DNA of 37,130 nt from Pseudomonadota bacterium (GTDB taxonomy: Bacteria; Pseudomonadota; Gammaproteobacteria; Xanthomonadales; Xanthomonadaceae). This document shows, piece by piece, positions 1 to 10,023 of this stretch (the stretch's first letter is position 1; each line of letters begins with the position of its first letter). The position numbers and the translations under genes are program-made. A model generated the notes under the pieces. It did not search any database and was not told where the DNA came from. It worked only from the letters and a program-made list of their open reading frames with translations. Where the stretch lies: NCBI GenBank assembly GCA_023388955.1, contig JAEWFH010000173.1:1-37130 (forward strand), in the 5' to 3' direction.

Positions 1-760
1 CGGAAAGGTGGGCCAGCAGGCCGGGCGCGCGACGGGTCACCTTCAGCCCGCCGGGCAACGTGCCGCCGGAGCGCAGGCCGCGCTCGATGCACGACTTCAT
101 CGCGTCCCAGATCTGGTCCAGGCCGGCTTCGATCTCCCCGCGGCTGCGCCAGACCTGCTCGTTGGCCAGCATCAACCCGGCCACGCCCAGGCCCGACTCG
201 CGCGCGGTGGCGATCAGCTGGTCGCCGCTGGAGAACGGGTAGGGCACCGCGGTGGTGTCGGCGACGATGCGGTCCTCGGCCGCCTCGTCCTGATTGACCA
301 CGAAGCCGCCCCCGACCGAGTAGTAGTCGCGGGTCGCCAGTACGTTGCCGTTCGCGTCGTAGGCGGTGTAGCGCATGCCGTTGGTGTGGAAAGGCAGCTT
401 CTGGCGCTTGTTCATGATGAGGTCGCGCTTCTCCTCGAAGGCGATCTCATGGCGGCCGAGCAGGCGGATGCGGCCCTCGCCGCGGATGCGCTCCAGGATG
501 TCGGGGATCAGGTCCGGGTCGACCCGGTCCGGCCAGTGGCCTTCCAGCCCCAGCATCACCGCCTTGTCGGTGCCATGGCCGCGCCCGGTCAGGGCCAGCG
601 AGCCGAACACCTCGGCGCGGATGCGGGTGACGGCGTCCAGGTGGCCCTCGTCGGCCAGCCAGTGCTCGACGAAGCGCGCGGCGGCACGCATCGGCCCGAC
701 GGTATGGGAGGAGCTCGGCCCGATGCCGATCTTGAACAGGTCGAAACAGCTGACGGCCAT
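1..760 (-). CDS. sdaA: L-serine ammonia-lyase (L-serine dehydratase), 3' end outside window
   Basis: Deaminates L-serine to pyruvate and ammonia with an oxygen-sensitive 4Fe-4S cluster in the cytoplasm. The N-terminus reads MAVSCFDLFKIGIGPSSSHT, carrying the SSSHT motif typical of the beta domain that opens single-chain bacterial serine dehydratases. The visible 253 residues cover that domain and the start of the alpha domain; the cluster-binding cysteines lie beyond base 1. The ATG at 758-760 is chosen because it matches the family start. No clear Shine-Dalgarno precedes it. A TATAGT -10-like box lies about 46 nt upstream, and the gene is divergent from the glutaredoxin-like gene. Incomplete only because the window ends. 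Confidence 0.95.
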   Translation of the reverse strand, partial: MAVSCFDLFKIGIGPSSSHTVGPMRAAARFVEHWLADEGHLDAVTRIRAEVFGSLALTGRGHGTDKAVMLGLEGHWPDRVDPDLIPDILERIRGEGRIRLLGRHEIAFEEKRDLIMNKRQKLPFHTNGMRYTAYDANGNVLATRDYYSVGGGFVVNQDEAAEDRIVADTTAVPYPFSSGDQLIATARESGLGVAGLMLANEQVWRSRGEIEAGLDQIWDAMKSCIERGLRSGGTLPGGLKVTRRAPGLLAHLS

Positions 761-806
761 GGCGGTGTTTTCAGGTGCGGTGGGGGTCCCCGGGGGGGCG
801 CGCCGT

Positions 807-812
807 ACTATA
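807..812 (-). promoter_or_regulatory. Candidate -10 box for sdaA
   Basis: On the minus strand the sequence reads TATAGT (5 of 6 matches to TATAAT), the only AT-rich patch in the 92-nt divergent gap. No convincing -35 is seen at 16-18 nt. The complementary strand also offers a weaker TACTAT at 806-811 facing the glutaredoxin-like gene, so the two promoters may overlap back to back. Inferred from sequence only. Confidence 0.4.
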
Positions 813-852
813 TCCGACCCCTCTTGCATGCCGGCCGAACGGACCGTCTCCG

Positions 853-1080
853 ATGCCACTGATCCTCTACCAGCGCGATGACTGCCACCTGTGCGACCAG
901 GCGATCGAGGTCCTGGCCGCCGCCCGGGCCGGGGATTTCCGCAACGTGTTCATTGATGGCGACGAGGTACTGGAGTCACGCTATGGCGTCCGGGTGCCGG
1001 TGTTGGGGCGCGACGCGGACGGGAACGAGCTGGACTGGCCGTTCGACGTCGCGGCGGTCCGCGCCTTCCTGGGCTCCTGA
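853..1080 (+). CDS. Glutaredoxin-like (DUF836-type) small thiol protein
   Basis: A 75-residue thioredoxin-fold protein. It has an early CxxC redox pair (DDCHLCDQ, Cys11 and Cys14), a cis-proline region (YGVRVPVLG) and a short C-terminal helix, which is the whole length usual for the DUF836 glutaredoxin-like family. It probably acts as a cytoplasmic thiol oxidoreductase; the substrate is unknown. The ATG at 853 is chosen because it begins directly with the first beta strand (MPLILYQ); an upstream in-frame start would add an unrelated basic tail. It is transcribed away from sdaA, and two hairpins separate it from the large histidine kinase downstream. Confidence 0.85.
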   Translation: MPLILYQRDDCHLCDQAIEVLAAARAGDFRNVFIDGDEVLESRYGVRVPVLGRDADGNELDWPFDVAAVRAFLGS

Positions 1081-1087
1081 CCGGGTG

Positions 1088-1138
1088 GCCCCGGCTTGCA
1101 CGGGGCGCCGGTGATCGCCGACCCTTGCCCTGCAAGGG
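1088..1138 (+). terminator. Two consecutive hairpins after the glutaredoxin-like gene
   Basis: GCCCCG (1088-1093) pairs with CGGGGC (1101-1106) across a 7-nt loop. CCCTTGC (1122-1128) pairs with GCAAGGG (1132-1138) across a 3-nt loop. Both arm pairs are perfect. No U-tract follows, so this is either a weak or factor-assisted terminator, or an attenuator in the leader of the histidine kinase gene that begins at 1186. Confidence 0.4.
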
Positions 1139-1185
1139 GGCCGGCAGTCGCAGCCGGCGGGCAGGGAGCGGGAAGGGGCAGGAGG

Positions 1186-4759
<3,574 letters not shown>

Positions 4760-4773
<14 letters not shown>

Positions 4774-5833
4774 GCTCGTGCACCGCGTCGACCAGCACCT
4801 TGACGTGGTCGGGGTTCATGTCCGGGGACATGCCGTGGCCCAGGTTGAACACGTGCCCCTCGCGCGAGCCGCCGTTGCCGTCGCGGTAGGCGTCGAGCAC
4901 GCGGCCCACTTCGCGGCGGATCGCCTCCGGGTTGCCGTACAGCGTTGCCGGATCGAGGTTGCCCTGCAGCGCGACGCGGCCGCCGGTGCGGCGCGCGGCC
5001 TCGTCCAGGTCGGTGGTCCAGTCGACGCCGACGCCCTCGGTACCGGTCGCGGCCAGCTCGCCCAGGTAGGCGCCGTTGCCCTTGCCGAACAGGATCAGCG
5101 GGGTGCGTTCGGCGCCCTCGCCGCGGTCCAGTTCCGCGGCGATGCGCTGCAGGTAGCGTAGCGAGAACTCCCGGTACATCGCCGGCGACAGCACGCCGCC
5201 CCAGGTGTCGAAGACCTGCAGGGCCTGGGCCCCGGCCGCGCGCTGGGCGGACAGGTAGGCGATGACCGCATCGGTGATGACCCCGAGCAGGCGGTGCATG
5301 GCGGCCGGGTCGTTGAGCGCCAGCGACTTCACGTGGCCCCAGTTCTTGCTGCCGCCGCCCTCAATCATGTAGCAGGCCAGCGTCCAGGGGCTGCCGGAGA
5401 AGCCGATCAGCGGGACCGCACCGTCGAGCTCGCGGCGGATCAGCGCGACCGCGTCGGTGACATAGCCCAGTTCGCTGGCCATGTCCGGGACCGCGAGACG
5501 GTCGATGTCGGCGCTGCTGCGCACCGGCCGCTCGAACTTCGGCCCCTCGCCCTCGACGAAGTACAGGCCCAGGCCCATCGCGTCGGGGATGGTCAGGATG
5601 TCGGAGAACAGGATCGCCGCGTCCAGCTCGAACCGCCGCAGGGGCTGCAGGGTGACCTCGCAGGCGATCTCCGGGTTCTTGGCCATCGTCAGGAAGCTGC
5701 CGGCTTCGCGGCGCACGGCCAGGTACTCGGGCAGGTAGCGCCCCGCCTGCCGCATCAGCCAGACCGGCGTGTGGTCCACCGGCTCGCGGCGGAGGGCACG
5801 CAGGAATCGATCATTGCGAAGCGGACTGGACAA
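4760..5833 (-). CDS. hemE: Uroporphyrinogen decarboxylase
   Basis: Removes four acetate carboxyls from uroporphyrinogen III to give coproporphyrinogen III in haem synthesis; soluble cytoplasmic enzyme. The 357 residues match the family length. The N-terminal signature PVWLMRQAGRYLPEY is intact, as are FSDILTIPDAMGLGL, GFSGSPWTLACYMIEG and the late QGNLDPATLYG and FNLGHG motifs. The chosen start is TTG (5831-5833), giving M-SSPLRNDRFLRAL, because it aligns with the usual NDRFLRAL opening and follows GAGGAA at a 6-nt spacing. No in-frame ATG fits, and upstream extension is shadow sequence. Last gene of the aroK-aroB-WGR-hemE run, 74 nt after the WGR gene. Its 3' end overlaps the convergent kinase. 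Confidence 0.95.
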
Positions 5834-5907
5834 GACGGGTTCCTCGGATGTGGCGCGAACCACCCATGGTACCCGTTGGCGAGGGCGGCCGAGCGGCGGC
5901 CCGCGTG

Positions 5908-6162
5908 TCAGCGCGGCCCGGGAGCGCCTTCGCTGAACACGATCTGGAAGCCTTTCCCGACCTGCTGGTCGCGGGCCTTCTCGAACGCCCCGAAGGCGGC
6001 GTCGCGCTCCAGGAACTGTTCCCGCCGCACCTGGCTGCGACCGCCGATGTGCCCGCTCTCGCGCACCAGCGTCCAGCCGCCGAGCAGGTCGGGCTGGAGC
6101 ATGAGCTGGACGAAGCGCGGAAGCTCGTCGCCCTGGGGGCGTTGCTGCATCAGGATGCGCAT
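5908..6162 (-). CDS. Small WGR-domain protein
   Basis: An 84-residue protein (MRILMQQRPQGDELPRFVQL start) that consists of a single WGR-like domain. It shows the central GGWTLVRESGHIGGRSQV, then a helix rich in charge (AFGAFEKARDQQ) and a final strand GFQIVFSEG. The eponymous W-G-R is degraded here to S-G-H-I-G. WGR domains are known as nucleic-acid or protein interaction modules in PARPs and in proteins of DNA metabolism; a stand-alone copy has no assigned role. The ATG at 6160-6162 overlaps the 3' end of aroB by 13 nt, which indicates translational coupling, and hemE follows. Longer in-frame versions only add a glycine/arginine-rich shadow tail. Confidence 0.75.
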   Translation of the reverse strand: MRILMQQRPQGDELPRFVQLMLQPDLLGGWTLVRESGHIGGRSQVRREQFLERDAAFGAFEKARDQQVGKGFQIVFSEGAPGPR

Positions 6163-7265
6163 GGGGACGAGTGTAGCGTTTCCACCACGGCCTCCTCCGG
6201 CACTCCGGCCACCACCTTCGCCTGCCCTGCGCCGGACCACAGGATGAAGCGCAGTCCGGTCGCATCGGCCTTCTTGTCCAGGCGCATGCGTGCCACCAGG
6301 GCGCCGGGGTCCAGTCCGGACGGGAGCGTGGTGGGCAGGCCGAAACGGTGCAGGAGCCGGCGCAGCCGGTCGGTATCCGGGGCGGGGGACAGGCCCAGCC
6401 GTTGCGACAGCGCGCCCGCCAGGACCATGCCCACGGCAACCGCCTCGCCGTGGTTCAGGCCATCGCCGGCACCGGCGTAGCCCTGCTCGGCCTCGATCGC
6501 GTGGCCGAAGGTGTGGCCGAAGTTGAGCAGGGCGCGCTCGCCGTGCTCCAGTGGGTCGCGTTCGACCACGGCGGCCTTGTACCGGCAGGAACGCAGGATC
6601 GCTTCAGCAAGGACATCGTCGTTGCGGGCGAGCAGGGCGCCGGCATGGCCGTCGAGCCAGTCGAGGAAGCCGGCGTCGAAGATCGCTCCGTACTTCACCA
6701 CCTCGGCCAGGCCGGCCCGCAGCTCGCGGTCGGGGAGGGTGCGAAGGGTGGCGGTGTCGGCCAGCACGGCGCGGGGCGGATGGAAGGCGCCCGCCAGGTT
6801 CTTGCCGGCCGGCAGGTCCACGGCGGTCTTGCCGCCGACGGAGGAGTCCACCATCGCCAGCAAAGTGGTCGGGAGCTGGACCACGTCGATGCCGCGCATC
6901 CAGCACGCGGCGGCGAACCCGGCCAGGTCGCCGACCACGCCACCGCCCAGGGCGAGGACGGTCGCATCGCGGGTGGCGCCAAGGTGGCCGAGTGCCTCCA
7001 GCACTTCGCCGAAGCGGGCCAGCGTCTTGTGGTGTTCGCCCGCGGGCAGGACATGGCGCCCCACCACCAGGTCCGGGCGTGCGGCGGCCAGTGCGGCCGC
7101 GACCCGGGCGGCATGCAGCGGCGCCACGTTGTCGTCGCTGACCAGCAAGGCGTGGCGGCCGCGCAGCGGTGCCGCCAGCAACGCGCCCTCGTCGAGCAGG
7201 CCGGGGCCGACCGTGATCGCGTACGGGTGCGGCCCCGCGACCTGCAGCACGGAGGCCATGTTCAT
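6150..7265 (-). CDS. aroB: 3-dehydroquinate synthase
   Basis: Converts DAHP to 3-dehydroquinate, the second step of the shikimate pathway; NAD- and metal-dependent cytoplasmic enzyme. The 371 residues are near the usual length. Visible motifs are the NAD-binding GGGVVGDLAGFAAACWMRG, the substrate loop TTLLAMVDSSVGGKTAVDL with NLAGAFHPP, and the metal-ligand region NFGHTFGHAIE and LNHGEAVAVGM. The ATG at 7263-7265 overlaps the aroK stop as ATGA, the usual coupled arrangement; a second ATG two codons later is the alternative. Downstream it overlaps the WGR gene. Confidence 0.96.
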   Translation of the reverse strand: MNMASVLQVAGPHPYAITVGPGLLDEGALLAAPLRGRHALLVSDDNVAPLHAARVAAALAAARPDLVVGRHVLPAGEHHKTLARFGEVLEALGHLGATRDATVLALGGGVVGDLAGFAAACWMRGIDVVQLPTTLLAMVDSSVGGKTAVDLPAGKNLAGAFHPPRAVLADTATLRTLPDRELRAGLAEVVKYGAIFDAGFLDWLDGHAGALLARNDDVLAEAILRSCRYKAAVVERDPLEHGERALLNFGHTFGHAIEAEQGYAGAGDGLNHGEAVAVGMVLAGALSQRLGLSPAPDTDRLRRLLHRFGLPTTLPSGLDPGALVARMRLDKKADATGLRFILWSGAGQAKVVAGVPEEAVVETLHSSPCAS

Positions 7266-7801
7266 GCCGTTTCTCCCGGGTGCCAGCGGCCTTCCAGGCC
7301 CGCCATCAGCTGCCGCGTTACCTCCGCCGGTGGAGTGCCACCGGTGTCCAGGTGCAGGTCGGCCACGGCGGCGTAGAGCGGGTCGCGCGCGGCCGCCAGG
7401 GCCTCCAGGCGTGCCGTGGTATCCAGGCCCTGCAGCAGGGGCCGGCTGTGGTCGCCCTGCAGCCGCGCCGACTGCTCCGCCGGGCTGGCATGCAGGTGGA
7501 CGACGAACGCCCGGGCACGCAGCAGCGCCCGGTTGTCCGGATCCAGCACCGCGCCGCCGCCGGTGGCCAGCACCTGTCCGTGCCCGGCCAGGCGCCGGGC
7601 CAGTGCCTCGCGCTCCAGCCGCCGGAACCCGGCCTCGCCATCGCGCTCGAAAAGCGCCGCCACCGCCAGGCCGGCGGCGTGCTCGATATCCAGGTCGGTG
7701 TCCGCAAAGCGCAGGCCAAGCAGGGGTGCCAGCATCCTGGCGACGCTGGTCTTGCCCGCGCCCATGGGACCGACCAGGGCCAGGTTCGGAGCCGGTTTCA
7801 T
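7262..7801 (-). CDS. aroK: Shikimate kinase
   Basis: Phosphorylates shikimate at the 3-hydroxyl using ATP. The 179-residue P-loop protein has Walker A GPMGAGKTS (residues about 11-19), the shikimate-binding DTDLDIE, the RRLEREAL segment, the ATGGGAVL glycine loop and a lid region with arginines (EQSARLQGDHSRPLL). It is the first gene of aroK-aroB-WGR-hemE and overlaps aroB by 4 nt. There is no Shine-Dalgarno before the ATG at 7799-7801; instead a TAGAAT box ends 6 nt before the start, which suggests a leaderless transcript. Confidence 0.96.
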   Translation of the reverse strand: MKPAPNLALVGPMGAGKTSVARMLAPLLGLRFADTDLDIEHAAGLAVAALFERDGEAGFRRLEREALARRLAGHGQVLATGGGAVLDPDNRALLRARAFVVHLHASPAEQSARLQGDHSRPLLQGLDTTARLEALAAARDPLYAAVADLHLDTGGTPPAEVTRQLMAGLEGRWHPGETA

Positions 7802-7807
7802 CCGTGG

Positions 7808-7813
7808 ATTCTA
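7808..7813 (-). promoter_or_regulatory. TAGAAT -10 box 6 nt before the aroK start (possible leaderless promoter)
   Basis: On the minus strand TAGAAT is followed by CCACGG and then the aroK ATG. A transcription start about 7 nt after the -10 would fall on the A of the start codon. No -35 match is seen at 16-18 nt. yqgE has the same hexamer and the same spacing. Confidence 0.5.
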
Positions 7814-7925
7814 GCCAGTCGGACCGGCGATCACGCCACGGATGCGCGGGCTTTACATCCGGGCTGCAAGGGTCGGTGGCTCCCGGTCGCGGTCGCGGCC
7901 ACCACCTGGAGCAAGGAGAACCGCA

Positions 7926-8129
7926 ATGGCAGTCGCCAAGATCATCGAGGTCTACGCCTCATCCGAGAAAAGCGTCGAGGACGCCGTGCGTTCCGGCCTG
8001 AAGAAGACGGCCGAAAGCGTGAAGAACATCCGTGGCGCGTGGATCAAGGAAACCAAGGTCCAGGTCGACGGCGAGGGCAACATCACCGAGTGGCGGGTGG
8101 CGATGAAGATCACCTTCGTCGTCGAGTAG
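7926..8129 (+). CDS. Dodecin family flavin-binding protein
   Basis: A 67-residue protein matching the whole dodecin fold (MAVAKIIEVYASSEKSVEDA, beta-alpha-beta-beta). It has the signature NIRGAW with Trp39 at the position where dodecins stack on the flavin isoalloxazine, and ends KITFVVE. Dodecins assemble as hollow dodecamers that store or buffer flavins in the cytoplasm. ATG 7926 follows a strong AAGGAGAA Shine-Dalgarno at 5-6 nt. It is divergent from aroK and upstream of the FMN-using pdxH, from which a 10-bp hairpin separates it. The flavin link with PdxH is suggestive only. Confidence 0.93.
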   Translation: MAVAKIIEVYASSEKSVEDAVRSGLKKTAESVKNIRGAWIKETKVQVDGEGNITEWRVAMKITFVVE

Positions 8130-8141
8130 GGGCCTGTGGAG

Positions 8142-8168
8142 GCGGCGGGCGTGGGCAGCGCCCGCCGC
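8142..8168 (+). terminator. Strong hairpin between dodecin gene and pdxH
   Basis: GCGGCGGGCG (8142-8151) pairs perfectly with CGCCCGCCGC (8159-8168) around a 7-nt loop (TGGGCAG), 13 nt after the dodecin stop. There is no U-tract. The loop bases TGGGCA also fit a -35 element for pdxH, so terminator and promoter appear superimposed. Confidence 0.55.
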
Positions 8169-8180
8169 ACGGTCCACAAT
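8152..8180 (+). promoter_or_regulatory. Candidate pdxH promoter, TGGGCA-17-CACAAT, leaderless geometry
   Basis: TGGGCA (8152-8157) matches TTGACA at 4 of 6, spacing is exactly 17, and CACAAT (8175-8180) matches TATAAT at 4 of 6. The -10 ends 6 nt before the pdxH ATG at 8187. No Shine-Dalgarno is present. The same TGGGCA -35 with a 17-nt spacer occurs before mgtE. Confidence 0.45.
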
Positions 8181-8186
8181 GCGGGC

Positions 8187-8792
8187 ATGGACAACACACC
8201 CGAACTCCTCAGCGAAGCGCTCGCCACGTTCGATGCGCTGTTCGAGCGGGCCCGGCTTGCCGGTGAACCGGATCCGACCGCGATGACGGTCGCCACCGCC
8301 GGCCTGGATGCCCGCCCGTCGGCGCGGATGGTGCTGCTCAAGGCGCACGACGCCCGCGGTTTCGTGTTCTACACGCACCTGGACGGGCGCAAGGGGCGCG
8401 AGTTGCAGGACAACCGCCAGGCCGCGCTGGTGTTCCACTGGCCGCGTGTGGACGAGGGCGTGCAGGTGCGCATCGAGGGGCCGGTGGAACTGGTCTCCGA
8501 CGAGGAGGCGGACGCGTACTACGCCAGCCGCAACCGTGGCAGCCAGGTCGGCGCCTGGGCCTCCAAGCAGTCCGAGACCATGGAGACCCGGCAGCGTTTC
8601 CAGGAACGCATCGACGAGGTCGAGCAGCAGTTCGAAGGCCGCGATATCCCGCGCCCGCCGCGCTGGTCCGGCATCCGGGTGCGGCCGATGTATTTCGAGT
8701 TCTGGTACGCCGCCGGGCACCGACTGCACGAGCGCGTCCTGTACGAGAGCGACATCGCCGGGGAGTGGTCGAAGCGGATGCTGTATCCGTGA
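8187..8792 (+). CDS. pdxH: Pyridoxamine/pyridoxine 5'-phosphate oxidase
   Basis: FMN-dependent oxidation of PNP or PMP to pyridoxal 5'-phosphate, the final step of vitamin B6 synthesis and salvage. The 201-residue protein shows PSARMVLLKAHDARGFVFYT, the FMN-binding SRKG-like GRKGRELQDN, a RIEGPVELVSDEEAD strand, SRNRGSQVGAWASKQS and the active-site RLHER. The C-terminus is RMLYP where many homologues have DRLAP, a small oddity. ATG 8187 is chosen over an upstream GTG at 8136 because family homology starts nearby and a -10 box sits 6 nt upstream. Its stop overlaps the next gene as GTGA, so the two are probably co-translated. Confidence 0.95.
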   Translation: MDNTPELLSEALATFDALFERARLAGEPDPTAMTVATAGLDARPSARMVLLKAHDARGFVFYTHLDGRKGRELQDNRQAALVFHWPRVDEGVQVRIEGPVELVSDEEADAYYASRNRGSQVGAWASKQSETMETRQRFQERIDEVEQQFEGRDIPRPPRWSGIRVRPMYFEFWYAAGHRLHERVLYESDIAGEWSKRMLYP

Positions 8793-9586
8793 CCGGCCCG
8801 CGCCGGATCGTCTGCCTCACCGAGGAGCCCACCGAAGTCCTGTACGCACTGGGCGAGGCCGACCGCATCGTCGGCATCAGCGGCTTCACCGTGCGCCCGC
8901 CGCAGGCGCGCAGGGAGAAACCGAAGGTCAGCGCGTTCACCAGCGCGAAGATCGACAGGATCCTGGAGCTGGAGCCGGACTTCGTGGTCGGTTTCTCCGA
9001 CATCCAGGCCGACATCGCGGCCGAGCTGGTCCGGCACGGGGTGGAAGTGTGGATCAGCAACCACCGCAGCGTGGACGGCATCCTCGACTACATCCGCCGG
9101 CTGGGGGCGATGGTCGGCGCCGCGGACCGTGCCGACGCCTGGGCACGCGAGCTGCAGCGCGGGCTGGAACGGATCCAGGCCGACGCCGCGCGCCTGCCGC
9201 GAAGGCCGCGGGTCTATTTCGAGGAATGGGACGAGCCGCCGATCACCGGCATCCGCTGGGTGGCCGAACTGGTGCGCATCGCCGGCGGCGACGACATCTT
9301 CCCGGAACGTGCCGCCGAGCCGCTGGCGAAGGCGCGGATCCTGGAGGACCCGATGGAGGTCGTGCGGCGGGCTCCGGACCTCATCCTGGGCTCCTGGTGC
9401 GGCAAGAAGTTCCGTCCCGAAGCCGTTGCCGCGCGCCCGGGCTGGGACGCGATTCCCGCCGTCCGCGACGGCGAGCTGCACGAGGTGAAGTCGCCGGTGA
9501 TCCTGCAGCCCGGGCCGGCCGCGCTCACCGACGGCGTCACCCGGATTGCCGGCCTTGTCCACGACTGGGCGCTGCGTCACGGCTGA
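8789..9586 (+). CDS. BtuF/FhuD-like periplasmic-binding-fold protein lacking a signal peptide
   Basis: 265 residues with the two-lobed class III solute-binding fold. The first lobe starts RRIVCLTEEPTEVLYALG, followed by DRIVGISGFTVRPP and ILELEPDFVVGFSD. A long linking helix follows, and the second lobe contains RVYFEEWDEPPITGIRWVAE, PDLILGSWCGKK and a final ILQPGPAALTDG. Relatives bind cobalamin or siderophores for an ABC importer. Here the GTG start at 8789-8791 is fused by a 4-nt overlap to pdxH, and the protein starts directly in the first beta strand with no signal peptide or lipobox. It is probably cytoplasmic, and no ABC permease or ATPase is nearby. The ligand is unknown. Confidence 0.8.
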   Translation: MTGPRRIVCLTEEPTEVLYALGEADRIVGISGFTVRPPQARREKPKVSAFTSAKIDRILELEPDFVVGFSDIQADIAAELVRHGVEVWISNHRSVDGILDYIRRLGAMVGAADRADAWARELQRGLERIQADAARLPRRPRVYFEEWDEPPITGIRWVAELVRIAGGDDIFPERAAEPLAKARILEDPMEVVRRAPDLILGSWCGKKFRPEAVAARPGWDAIPAVRDGELHEVKSPVILQPGPAALTDGVTRIAGLVHDWALRHG

Positions 9587-9648
9587 GCGCTCGAACCTTC
9601 ACGTTGCGTGTGGCATACCTCCACGGTCCCCTGACCGAGGTATTTCCC

Positions 9649-10023
9649 ATGTTGCGCAAGTTCGTCCTCACCCCGTTCCTCATCGCCGCGCTGTCGTTCT
9701 CGCTGGTCGCCAATACGGCCAATGCGGGGGTCATCGGCACCCAGCAGGCCATGAGCGCCGAGTTGCGGTCGGCCAAGGAAACCCAGGTCCGCTCCTCGCT
9801 GGCCCGCGACGATGTCCGCCAGGCCATGCAGCAGATGGGCGTGGATCCGGCCGATGCCGATGCGCGGGTGGCCTCGCTCAGCGATGCCGAACTGCTGCAG
9901 CTGGAAGGCCAGCTCGACCGCCTGCCGGCCGGCGGCGACGCGCTGGCGGTGATCGGCGTGGTGTTCCTGGTGCTGTTGATCCTGGAGCTGGTCGGCGTCA
10001 CCAACATCTTCAACCGGATCTGA
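9649..10023 (+). CDS. PA2779-family small membrane protein
   Basis: 124 residues. An N-terminal signal peptide (MLRKFVLTPFLIAALSFSLV, cleavage probably after ANA) is followed by a charged helical region (AELRSAKETQVRSSLARDDV, QMGVDPADADARVASLSDAE). A C-terminal transmembrane helix ALAVIGVVFLVLLILELVGV ends TNIFNRI. This layout matches the PA2779-type family, whose function is not established. ATG 9649 follows CGAGG at 8 nt. Its stop TGA shares a base with the ATG of the following PA2778-like gene, a pairing conserved in Pseudomonas and xanthomonads that suggests a joint function at the envelope. Confidence 0.8.
   Translation: MLRKFVLTPFLIAALSFSLVANTANAGVIGTQQAMSAELRSAKETQVRSSLARDDVRQAMQQMGVDPADADARVASLSDAELLQLEGQLDRLPAGGDALAVIGVVFLVLLILELVGVTNIFNRI

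Noticed and set aside
5834..6439. N-terminal extension of hemE making a 559-residue protein
   Set aside because: The extension runs antisense-like through the WGR and aroB genes in another frame with no homology; HemE starts at NDRFLRAL as usual.
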